Shown here piece after piece: positions 1 through 5,065 of a stretch of 5,065 nucleotides of DNA. The notes under the pieces are model-generated. The model searched no databases. It had not been told where the DNA came from and saw only the letters and a list, made by a program, of their open reading frames with translations. How positions within the stretch are numbered: the first letter of the stretch is position 1; each line of letters starts with the position of its first letter. This DNA is from Acidobacteriota bacterium (GTDB taxonomy: Bacteria > Acidobacteriota > Vicinamibacteria > Vicinamibacterales > Vicinamibacteraceae), in contig JACDAO010000028.1 of assembly GCA_013695405.1 (NCBI GenBank), forward strand, positions 1-5,065. Direction: 5' to 3'. Both the position numbers and the translations under genes were made by a program.

Positions 1-585
1 TCGGTGCGACGCAAGCTCGACGCGCCGAGGCCGAGGCCGACGCCGAGACCGGAGCCTCGGCTCGAGGCACCAACCGGAGCCGGGACGCCGCCCGGCTTCG
101 CGTGGCCCGACGAGCCGGCGATCGTCCCGGACGTGGAGGAGGACGTCAGCGCGGTCGATGCGGCGGTTCAACATCGAGGCGGGCTCGGCGCGCGGCTCGC
201 TGCGGGCGCCATCGATGCCGCGCTGTTGCTGACCCTCGACCTGGTGGTGCTGTGGCTGACGCTGCGCGTCGCCGGCCTGACCCTGGCCGAGTGGCGTGTG
301 CTGCGCCTGGTGCCGCTCGGCGGCTTCTTGTTCCTGCTCGACACGGCGTACCTCGTGACCTTCACCGCGGCCTCGGGACAAAGCATCGGCAAGATGCTCG
401 GCGGTGTGCGGGTCGTCGATCAGTCGGAGGGACGGGTCCCGTTCGGGCACGCCGTGCTGCGCAGCGTCGTCCTGCTGCTGTGCGCGCTTCCGTTCGGACT
501 CGGCTTGCTGCCGTTGTTGTTCGACGCCGAGGCCCGCGGCCCCCACGACCGCCTGGCCGGCACCCGCGTGATTCCCTCGGCCTGA
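1..585 (+). CDS. RDD-family integral membrane protein, 5'-partial
   Basis: Inner-membrane protein of the RDD family, whose function here is unknown; some relatives are proposed transporters. The reading frame is already open at base 1, so the GTG at 4 (residue 1 below) may be internal and the gene probably begins upstream. Residues 8-22 are low-complexity, rich in Pro and Arg, followed by an acidic, probably disordered linker to about residue 55. The RDD domain follows. RLAAGAIDAALL (64-75) carries the family Arg and Asp, and a second Asp is at 113. GQSIGKMLGGVRVVD (125-139) is the characteristic central motif, and PHDRLAGTRVI (180-190) is the typical C-terminal motif. Hydrophobic segments near 70-91, 103-123 and 150-174 suggest three membrane helices. 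Some family members carry an N-terminal zinc ribbon before such a linker; whether this one does lies outside the window. It is separated from pgpA by 13 nt and probably co-transcribed. Confidence 0.85.
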   Translation, partial: SVRRKLDAPRPRPTPRPEPRLEAPTGAGTPPGFAWPDEPAIVPDVEEDVSAVDAAVQHRGGLGARLAAGAIDAALLLTLDLVVLWLTLRVAGLTLAEWRVLRLVPLGGFLFLLDTAYLVTFTAASGQSIGKMLGGVRVVDQSEGRVPFGHAVLRSVVLLLCALPFGLGLLPLLFDAEARGPHDRLAGTRVIPSA

Positions 586-589
586 GGTG
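584..589 (+). promoter_or_regulatory. Shine-Dalgarno site of pgpA
   Basis: GAGGTG matches the anti-SD complement and ends 9 nt before the ATG at 599. It overlaps the last two bases of the upstream RDD gene's TGA stop (583-585), so a ribosome terminating there would sit on the pgpA initiation site. It supports the ATG at 599 as the pgpA start. Confidence 0.6.
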
Positions 590-598
590 TGCTGACTG

Positions 599-1066
599 AT
601 GAACCGACTTGCGCTCGCCGTGGCGACGGCGCTGGGTGTGGGCTACGTGCCGTTCGCGCCGGGGACCTTCGGCTCGGTGGCCGGCCTGCTGGTGTACCTG
701 CCGGTGCGCGCCAGCGGCCTGGCCTGGGTGGAACTGGCCGCCATCGTGGTCGTGTTCCTGGTCGGCGCGTGGGCGGCGACCGCCGCCGAGCGCCACTTCG
801 GCCACATCGACCCCGGCCCGATTGTCGTCGACGAAGTGATGGGCATGCTGGTGACGCTGGCGCTGCTGCCGGTGTCAGTGGTCGGCGCGCTCACCGGCTT
901 CGTGCTGTTCCGGATCTTCGATGTCATCAAGCCGCCGCCGTGCAACAGCCTCGAGGCGCTGCCGGGAGGCTGGGGCGTGATGAGCGACGACTTGATGGCC
1001 GCGGTCTACGCGCACGTCTGCCTGCGACTGCTCGCCTGGTGGCTGCCGGCCTGGATCCTGGCATGA
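599..1066 (+). CDS. pgpA: Phosphatidylglycerophosphatase A
   Basis: Inner-membrane phosphatase that dephosphorylates phosphatidylglycerophosphate to phosphatidylglycerol, the last step of PG synthesis and a precursor step for cardiolipin. The 155-aa length is near the family's usual ~160-170. All signature blocks of the PgpA family are present: GYVPFAPGTFGS (15-26), DPGPIVVDEVMG (71-82) with the acidic pair D78-E79, FRIFDVIKP (104-112), and GGWGVMSDDLMAAVYA (123-138) with the D130-D131 pair. These Asp/Glu clusters are the likely Mg2+-binding active site. Hydrophobic segments near 27-38, 44-62, 80-106 and 133-154 fit a multi-span membrane protein. The ATG at 599 is supported by GAGGTG at 584-589 and by the motif lying close to the N-terminus. 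The stop overlaps the cinA ATG as ATGA. A Cys (115) follows the KPPP stretch where other members vary. The family call is secure; the physiological role is inferred from the family. Confidence 0.95.
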   Translation: MNRLALAVATALGVGYVPFAPGTFGSVAGLLVYLPVRASGLAWVELAAIVVVFLVGAWAATAAERHFGHIDPGPIVVDEVMGMLVTLALLPVSVVGALTGFVLFRIFDVIKPPPCNSLEALPGGWGVMSDDLMAAVYAHVCLRLLAWWLPAWILA

Positions 1067-2352
1067 GTGTGGCGCCGTTCGCCTCGGCCGAGATCATCGC
1101 GGTCGGCAGCGAACTGTTGGCGCTGGGCCGCGTCGACACCAACTCGGGGGTCATCACGGCGCGCCTGGCCGCGCTCGGCATCGACGTCGTCGCTCGCAGC
1201 GCGGTCGGCGACCAGGTAGCGCACCTCGAGATGGCCGTGCGCACCGCGGTGCGGCGCGCCGACCTGGTGGTGCTGACCGGCGGGCTCGGGCCCACCGACG
1301 ACGACCTCACCCGGCAGGCCGTGGCGGCTGCGCTCGGGCGCCGCATGTACGAAGATCCCGAGCCGCTGGCGCGAATTGCGGCGCGTTTTGCCAACCGCGG
1401 TTTGCCCATGCCGGAGATCAACCGACGGCAGGCGATGGTCATCGACGGCGCGGTGTTGATCGACAATCCGCATGGCACGGCCCCCGGCCAGTGGATCGAT
1501 CTCGAGACCGGCGCTGTGGCGATGTTGCCCGGCCCGCCGCGTGAGATGAGCCCGATGCTGGACGCCCTGGTGAGCGGGGTGCTCGGCGCTCGCGCGGGTG
1601 CGGCACGGACCTTCACCCGGGGCCTCAAGGTCGCCGGACGCAGCGAGTCCCACGTCGAGACGGTCCTGCAGCCGCTCTACCCGGCGTGGCGCTCGGGCAC
1701 GCCTTCCATCGACGCCACCATTCTCGCTGCGCTGGGGCGCATCGAAGTGCACCTGTTTGCCCGCAGTGCCAGTGCCAGGGCTGCCGAACAGGTGCTCGAG
1801 GCCGCCATTGCCGCCGCCGCCGCCGCACTGGGTCCCTGCGTCTACACCACCGCCAACGAGACACTCGAACAGGTCGCGGGCGGTCTGCTACGGGTCAACG
1901 GGTGGCGCGTGGCGGTGGCCGAATCGTGTACCGGCGGACTGCTCGGTGCCAGCCTGACCGAGGTGCCTGGCAGTTCGGCGTGGGTCGAGGGCGGCGTGAT
2001 TGTCTACAGCAACGGCCTGAAGACGGCGCTGGCCGATGTGCCGGCGGCGCTGATCGTTGCCCACGGCGCCGTCAGTGATGCCGTCGCCAGGGCGATGGCC
2101 GCCGGGGCACGGGGACGTTGTGCCACCGAGGTCGGCATCGGGATCACCGGAGTGGCCGGGCCCGATGGTGGCACCGACGACAAGCCGGTCGGCACGGTGT
2201 TCGTCGCCGTGCACACGCCACACATGGCGGCGTGCCGCCACGCCCGCTTCGTCGGGGATCGCACCGTGGTGCGGCAGCAGTCGGTGTCGGCGGCGCTGGA
2301 CATGATCCGACTCGCGCTGCTCGGCCACGACCCGGCGGAGCCGGCCCGGTGA
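1063..2352 (+). CDS. cinA: CinA-family nicotinamide-nucleotide amidohydrolase
   Basis: Two-domain cytoplasmic enzyme of pyridine-nucleotide recycling, 429 aa (family usually ~410-430). The N-terminal MoCF/COG1058 domain (about 8-175) shows EIIAVGSELLALGRVDTNS (10-28), LTGGLGPTDDDLTR (71-84) and LPGPPREMSPML (155-166); in characterised relatives this domain is an ADP-ribose pyrophosphatase. The C-terminal PncC domain (about 265-422) shows AESCTGG (286-292) with the candidate nucleophile Ser288, GVAGPDGGT (363-371) and KPVGTVF (374-380); it deamidates NMN to nicotinate mononucleotide. An Ala run (248-256) lies in the inter-domain region. The frame stays open 158 codons further upstream, but that stretch overlaps pgpA in another frame, and the first Met before the family motif is the ATG at 1063. 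That ATG overlaps the pgpA TGA by 4 nt, and no clear SD is visible, so coupled translation is likely. The old name 'competence/damage-inducible' is historical and no competence genes are nearby. Confidence 0.95.
   Translation: MSVAPFASAEIIAVGSELLALGRVDTNSGVITARLAALGIDVVARSAVGDQVAHLEMAVRTAVRRADLVVLTGGLGPTDDDLTRQAVAAALGRRMYEDPEPLARIAARFANRGLPMPEINRRQAMVIDGAVLIDNPHGTAPGQWIDLETGAVAMLPGPPREMSPMLDALVSGVLGARAGAARTFTRGLKVAGRSESHVETVLQPLYPAWRSGTPSIDATILAALGRIEVHLFARSASARAAEQVLEAAIAAAAAALGPCVYTTANETLEQVAGGLLRVNGWRVAVAESCTGGLLGASLTEVPGSSAWVEGGVIVYSNGLKTALADVPAALIVAHGAVSDAVARAMAAGARGRCATEVGIGITGVAGPDGGTDDKPVGTVFVAVHTPHMAACRHARFVGDRTVVRQQSVSAALDMIRLALLGHDPAEPAR
1810..1827 (+). repeat. Short GCC triplet run in cinA
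   Basis: Five consecutive GCC codons followed by GCA encode an alanine run in the CinA inter-domain region. It is in frame, so unit loss or gain would change only alanine number. It is probably a compositional consequence of high GC rather than a functional element. Confidence 0.6.
2337..2340 (+). promoter_or_regulatory. Shine-Dalgarno site of gpsA
   Basis: GGAG ends 8 nt before the GTG at 2349 and lies inside the cinA 3' end. It decides the gpsA start: the frame extends 77 codons further upstream without a stop, but those codons overlap cinA, and the Rossmann GxGxxG motif begins 10 residues after this GTG, as expected. The GGA is flanked by CCGGC (2332-2336) and GCCGG (2340-2344), which could form a hairpin presenting it in the loop. 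Confidence 0.55.
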
Positions 2353-3356
2353 CCGCGACCACGTCGCTCGCGGTGATTGGCGCGGGCTCCTGGGGGACCG
2401 CACTGGCGGTGCACCTCGGGCGGCAGGGACACCACGTCCAGCTCTGGGCCCGGGATCCGGCGCTGGCCGAGGCGATGGCGCGCACACGCCAGAACGCGCC
2501 GTACCTCGCGGGCATCGCGTTGCCGGCGACCGTTCACCCGACCGCTGACGCGCGCGTCGCGCTGGCCGGGGCCGAGACGGTGGTCTGGGCGGTGCCGTCG
2601 CACGGCACCCGAGCCTCGCTGCGTCTGATGGCTGGCCTGATTGGTCCCGCGACGTTGCTGATCAGTGCGACCAAGGGGCTCGAGCACGGCACCTGGGCGC
2701 GGATGTCGGAAGTGCTGGCCTCGGAAGCCCCCCGAGGCTGTCCGGTGGTGGCGCTCTCGGGGCCGAGCTTCGCGCGCGAAGTCGCCTGCGATCTGCCAAC
2801 GGCGGTGTGCGCGGCTGGCACCGACGGGGCGGCGGTGCAGCGTGTGCTCGGGCAGTTCCGCGGCAAACGGTTCCGGCTCTACGCCAGCGACGATGTGATC
2901 GGCGTCGAGATCGGTGGCGCGTGCAAGAACGTCATCGCGATCGCCGCGGGCGTGGTGCAGGGCCTGGGGCTCGGCCACAACGCCATGGCCGGCTTGGTCA
3001 CCCGCGGGCTGGCCGAGATGACCCGCCTGGCGGTGGCGCTGGGCGGGCGTCGCGACACCCTCTCGGGCCTGAGTGGTCTCGGCGACCTGGTCCTGACCTG
3101 CACCAGTGGCGAGAGTCGCAACCAGCGGGTCGGGCGCGCGTTGGGCGAAGGCCAGACACTCGCGGAGATCCTTGGCGGCATGCGGATGGTCGCCGAAGGC
3201 ATCCACAGCGCCGACGGCGTGCTCGCCCTCGGCGCGCGGGTCGGCGTCGAACTGCCAATCGCCCAGCAGATGGCCGACGTCCTGGCCGGCCGCACCCATC
3301 CCCTGGCCGCCACCGAAGCCCTGATGCTGCGCCCGCAGAAGCAGGAGGGGCACTGA
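2349..3356 (+). CDS. gpsA: NAD(P)-dependent glycerol-3-phosphate dehydrogenase
   Basis: Cytoplasmic enzyme reducing dihydroxyacetone phosphate to sn-glycerol-3-phosphate, the backbone for phospholipid synthesis. At 335 aa it is the usual GpsA length. The N-terminal Rossmann domain begins AVIGAGSWGTALA (8-20) with the GxGxxG nucleotide-binding turn at 11-16. Family motifs follow: ISATKGLE (105-112) with Lys109, ALSGPSFAREVA (135-146), EIGGACKNVIAIAAG (187-201) with the conserved Lys193, GHNAMAGLVTRGLAEM (209-224), GLSGLGDLVLTCTS (240-253) followed by SRN (256-258), and the C-terminal MVAEGIHSADG (280-290). Residue 192 is Cys where many members have a hydrophobic residue. The GTG at 2349 overlaps the cinA TGA (GTGA) and has GGAG 8 nt upstream. 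The enzyme supplies the pathway in which PgpA acts later, so pgpA and gpsA in one operon make sense. Confidence 0.97.
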   Translation: MTATTSLAVIGAGSWGTALAVHLGRQGHHVQLWARDPALAEAMARTRQNAPYLAGIALPATVHPTADARVALAGAETVVWAVPSHGTRASLRLMAGLIGPATLLISATKGLEHGTWARMSEVLASEAPRGCPVVALSGPSFAREVACDLPTAVCAAGTDGAAVQRVLGQFRGKRFRLYASDDVIGVEIGGACKNVIAIAAGVVQGLGLGHNAMAGLVTRGLAEMTRLAVALGGRRDTLSGLSGLGDLVLTCTSGESRNQRVGRALGEGQTLAEILGGMRMVAEGIHSADGVLALGARVGVELPIAQQMADVLAGRTHPLAATEALMLRPQKQEGH

Positions 3357-3363
3357 CGCGCGC

Positions 3364-3369
3364 TACACT
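3364..3369 (+). promoter_or_regulatory. Candidate -10 box of a leaderless ftsY promoter
   Basis: TACACT matches the sigma-70 -10 consensus TATAAT at four of six positions, including the key TA and final T. It lies in the 19-nt gap between gpsA and ftsY. Six bases separate it from the ftsY GTG, so transcription would begin at or next to the start codon and give a leaderless mRNA. No SD-like sequence lies at normal distance before the GTG, which fits. A -35 hexamer is not convincing: with 17-nt spacing, 3341-3346 reads GCAGGA. The relatively AT-rich CTACACTTT stands out in this GC-rich setting. This is inferred from sequence only. Confidence 0.45.
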
Positions 3370-3375
3370 TTCCCT

Positions 3376-4305
3376 GTGAGCTTTTTCGACCGCCTCAAGT
3401 CGAGTCTGCAGAAAACCAAGGCCCAGTTGCTCGGGTCGCTGGAGGGTGGCGGGGCGGCGGCGGGGCAGGGGACCGCTCCAGCCGGGGTGACCACCCGTCG
3501 GATCGAGTCGGTCGACGCGCTCGAAGAGGCGTTGATTACGTGTGACGTCGGGGTGGCGGCCACCGACCGGATCATCGAGGCGGTGCGGCGCAAGGTCCGC
3601 AAGGGCGACGACCTGCTGTCGCCGGTGCGCGACGAGATTCTGGCGATCCTCGGAGGGGCGGACACCCCGGCCGCCACCGGCGGGTCGCCGCGGGTGGTGC
3701 TGATCGTCGGCGTCAACGGCACTGGCAAGACGACCTCGATCGGCAAGCTCGCCAATCTGCTCAAGCAGCAGGGCCAGCGGCCGCTGGTCTGTGCGGCCGA
3801 CACCTTCCGCGCTGCCGCGGTGGAGCAACTCGAAATCTGGACGACGCGGGCCGGGGTCGGTTTCGTGCGGGCGCAGTCGAACTCGGACCCGGCAGCGGTG
3901 GTCTTCGACGCGATCCGCGCCGCCCGGGCCCGCGACATGGATCCGGTGCTGGTCGACACCGCAGGACGGCTGCACACCCGCCAGAACCTGATGCAGGAAC
4001 TGGACAAGATCAAGCGGGTTGCCGCCCGCGAGGTCGAGGGCGCGCCACACGACGTCCTGCTCGTGCTCGACGCGACGGTCGGGCAGAACGGCGTCACGCA
4101 GGCGCGCGAGTTCATGAAGGTGTCCGGCGTCAACGGCATCATCCTGACCAAGCTCGATGGCACCGCCCGGGGCGGGGTCGCGGTGGCGATTGCGCAGGAT
4201 CTGCGGCTGCCGATTCGCTACGTCGGGACCGGCGAGCAGATCGACGACCTGGTGCCGTTCTCGCCGCGCGAGTACGTCGACGCGCTGTTCGAGGAGGCGT
4301 GGTAG
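3376..4305 (+). CDS. ftsY: Signal recognition particle receptor FtsY
   Basis: SRP GTPase that docks the SRP-ribosome complex at the inner membrane and delivers nascent membrane proteins to SecYEG. At 309 aa it is the short form, lacking the long acidic A domain of E. coli FtsY. Residues 1-22 form an amphipathic helix with the FFDRLKSSLQKTK pattern, the membrane/lipid-binding element, followed by a Gly/Ala-rich linker (24-40). The N domain (about 43-95) includes ALEEALITCDVG. The G domain has GVNGTGKTT (112-120, P-loop), DTFRAAAVEQL (142-152), DTAGR (194-198), TKLDGTARGG (258-267) and GTGEQIDDL (284-292), ending in FSPREYVDALF. The receptor helix starting immediately at residue 2 supports GTG 3376, although no SD is nearby. 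DTFRAAAVEQL and the C-terminal ending identify FtsY rather than Ffh, and there is no M domain. The stop overlaps the ribD start by 7 nt. Confidence 0.97.
   Translation: MSFFDRLKSSLQKTKAQLLGSLEGGGAAAGQGTAPAGVTTRRIESVDALEEALITCDVGVAATDRIIEAVRRKVRKGDDLLSPVRDEILAILGGADTPAATGGSPRVVLIVGVNGTGKTTSIGKLANLLKQQGQRPLVCAADTFRAAAVEQLEIWTTRAGVGFVRAQSNSDPAAVVFDAIRAARARDMDPVLVDTAGRLHTRQNLMQELDKIKRVAAREVEGAPHDVLLVLDATVGQNGVTQAREFMKVSGVNGIILTKLDGTARGGVAVAIAQDLRLPIRYVGTGEQIDDLVPFSPREYVDALFEEAW
4291..4297 (+). promoter_or_regulatory. Purine-rich Shine-Dalgarno candidate for ribD
   Basis: GAGGAGG lies in the ftsY 3' end. Its distal half, GAGG (4291-4294), is 4 nt before the GTG at 4299; the proximal half is too close to be used. 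Spacing is short but no better alternative exists: the next in-frame ATG (4353) has no purine-rich sequence before it. The motif therefore favours GTG 4299, probably aided by re-initiation of ribosomes terminating at the overlapping ftsY stop. Confidence 0.45.
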
Positions 4306-5065
4306 ACCGCGACGCGGTCGATGACCTGGTCCGGCCGGCAGACGCCGGCTACATGGCGCGAGCGCTGTGGCACGCCGAACGTGGCCGGGGCACGACGACG
4401 CCCAATCCGCTGGTCGGCGCAGTGGTGGTCGACGCGGCAGGCGTGGTGGTCGGGGTCGGGCACCATCAGCGCGCCGGTGGACCCCACGCCGAGGTGGTCG
4501 CGCTGCAGGCAGCAGGGAGCCGCGCCAGGGGCGGCACCATCTACTGCACGCTGGAGCCATGCAGCCACGTCGGACGCACCGGCCCGTGTGCGGTGGCGGT
4601 GGTGGAGGCCGGCATCGCGCGCGCCGTGGTGGCCACCGGCGATCCCTTTCCGGCGGTGGCCGGGCGGGGCCTGGCGCACCTGAGGGCCCACGGCGTCGCG
4701 GTCACCGTCGGCGTCGGCGAGTCCGCCGCGCGACGTCAGAACCGGGCTTTCTTCCGTGTCGTCGAACTCGGTCGCCCCTGGGTACATCTGAAGGTGGCGA
4801 TGAGTCTCGATGGCGCCGTGGCGGCCGGCGCAGGGCAGCGCACCGCGATCTCCGGACCGGAGGCGGCACGCTGGACCCAACGGCTGCGCGGCGCGGTCGA
4901 CGCGATTGCGGTGGGCGCTGTGACCGCCCGCGTCGACGACCCGCAGTTGACCGCCCGCGATGTCTATCGCGGCCGACCGCTGACACGCGTCGTCTTCGAT
5001 CGCCGGCTTCAACTGTCGGCGTCGTCGCGCCTGGCCCGCACCGCGGACGAGGGCCCGGTGCTGGT
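4299..5065 (+). CDS. ribD: Bifunctional riboflavin deaminase-reductase RibD, 3'-partial
   Basis: Cytoplasmic enzyme of riboflavin synthesis: it deaminates diaminohydroxyphosphoribosylaminopyrimidine, then reduces the ribose side chain. About 255 residues are visible and the frame runs off the window end; with a usual length near 360-370, roughly 110 residues are missing. The deaminase domain has YMARAL (18-23), TPNPLVGAVVV (34-44), HAEV (63-66) and LEPCSHVGRTGPC (85-97). H63, C88 and C97 are the expected zinc ligands and E65 the catalytic acid; their spacing (25 and 9) equals that of E. coli RibD. AGRG (121-124) follows. The reductase domain begins at GRPWVHLKVAMSLDG (158-172), then SGPEAARW (185-192), VDAIAVGA (200-207) and DDPQLTAR (213-220). 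The GTG overlaps ftsY's stop by 7 nt. Starting at ATG 4353 instead would remove the conserved YM region, so GTG is preferred. Residues 115-116 are DP followed by F rather than the more common N. Confidence 0.95.
   Translation, partial: MVDRDAVDDLVRPADAGYMARALWHAERGRGTTTPNPLVGAVVVDAAGVVVGVGHHQRAGGPHAEVVALQAAGSRARGGTIYCTLEPCSHVGRTGPCAVAVVEAGIARAVVATGDPFPAVAGRGLAHLRAHGVAVTVGVGESAARRQNRAFFRVVELGRPWVHLKVAMSLDGAVAAGAGQRTAISGPEAARWTQRLRGAVDAIAVGAVTARVDDPQLTARDVYRGRPLTRVVFDRRLQLSASSRLARTADEGPVL
4305..4319 (+). repeat. Inverted repeat at the ftsY/ribD junction
   Basis: GACCGC-GAC-GCGGTC is a perfect 6-bp inverted repeat with a 3-nt centre; as a DNA palindrome it has 7-bp arms around one central base. 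It begins on the last base of the ftsY stop codon and lies within the first codons of ribD. No T-tract follows, so it is not an intrinsic terminator. Chance is a real possibility at this GC content. Confidence 0.5.
4334..4349 (+). repeat. Second inverted repeat early in ribD
   Basis: GCCGGC-AGAC-GCCGGC is a perfect 6-bp stem with a 4-nt loop, extendable by one G-U pair (4333/4350). It ends just before the in-frame ATG at 4353. With the repeat 14 nt upstream it makes two tandem stem-loops inside the ribD 5' coding region. The arms are themselves palindromic, so alternative pairings exist. Confidence 0.5.

Noticed and set aside
25..60. Stem-loop from CCGAGGC (31-37) and GCCTCGG (54-60) as a regulatory element
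   Set aside because: It lies inside the Pro/Arg-rich coding repeat with a 16-nt loop, and repeat composition explains it better than regulation.
102..599. 165-codon + strand frame overlapping the RDD gene
   Set aside because: It is out of frame with the RDD domain, Arg-rich, and has no motif or SD.
589..1062. 158-codon upstream extension of the cinA frame (possible fusion protein)
   Set aside because: It overlaps pgpA in another frame, is Arg/Gly-rich without motifs, and CinA family homology begins just after the ATG at 1063.
2118..2348. 77-codon upstream extension of the gpsA frame
   Set aside because: It overlaps the PncC domain of cinA and is Arg-rich. The Rossmann motif position and GGAG at 2337-2340 both indicate the GTG at 2349.
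1063..2352. Competence or DNA-damage locus suggested by the name cinA
   Set aside because: No recA, com genes or LexA-like operator is adjacent. The motifs support NMN deamidase and ADP-ribose pyrophosphatase functions.
2004..3353. Open frame of 449 codons on the minus strand opposite cinA and gpsA
   Set aside because: It is fully antisense to two secure genes, has low-complexity Arg/Gly/His-rich composition and no motif, so it is a GC-driven shadow.
4305..4350. Intrinsic terminator after ftsY
   Set aside because: GC-rich stems are present but neither is followed by a T-run, and ribD continues through them.
4299..4360. FMN riboswitch ahead of ribD
   Set aside because: None of the conserved RFN-element segments are visible, and the region is coding sequence directly overlapping the ftsY stop, leaving no leader.
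2998..4560. Open frame of 520 codons on the minus strand opposite gpsA, ftsY and ribD
   Set aside because: It lies antisense to three genes with intact family motifs. Its translation is Arg/Pro/Ala-rich without recognisable motifs, as expected from strand mirroring in very GC-rich DNA.

Overview
The window is a compact, single-direction block of housekeeping genes from a very GC-rich bacterium (roughly 70% G+C by eye, with strong G/C preference at third codon positions). Six genes, all on the + strand, fill almost every base: a 5'-truncated RDD-family membrane protein (1-585), pgpA (599-1066), cinA (1063-2352), gpsA (2349-3356), ftsY (3376-4305) and ribD (4299 to the window end, 3'-truncated). 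Junction spacings are +13, -4, -4, +19 and -7 nt, so this looks like one operon with translational coupling at three junctions. There is no gene-free stretch longer than 19 nt. I see no RNA gene, insertion sequence, CRISPR array, prophage trace or convincing terminator.

The lineage cannot be fixed from this sequence alone. PgpA, an RDD protein with a Pro/Arg-rich N-terminal region, a short FtsY without the long acidic domain of enterobacteria, and the high GC are compatible with Acidobacteriota (Vicinamibacteria-like) or another GC-rich Gram-negative soil phylum. This is a low-confidence inference.

The genes share a loose theme of membrane building and redox cofactors. GpsA makes sn-glycerol-3-phosphate, the phospholipid backbone. 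PgpA removes the phosphate from phosphatidylglycerophosphate to give phosphatidylglycerol. FtsY is the SRP receptor, which works at an anionic-lipid membrane. CinA recycles nicotinamide mononucleotide in NAD metabolism, and GpsA uses NAD(P)H. RibD carries out two steps of riboflavin (FMN/FAD) synthesis. All motifs expected in the visible parts are intact, and no gene looks broken.

The most interesting signals are regulatory. A TACACT -10-like box sits exactly six bases before the ftsY GTG, suggesting an internal promoter that makes a leaderless ftsY mRNA. Two tandem perfect GC-rich inverted repeats lie just after the ribD start. No previously undescribed system is evident, and I do not claim one.
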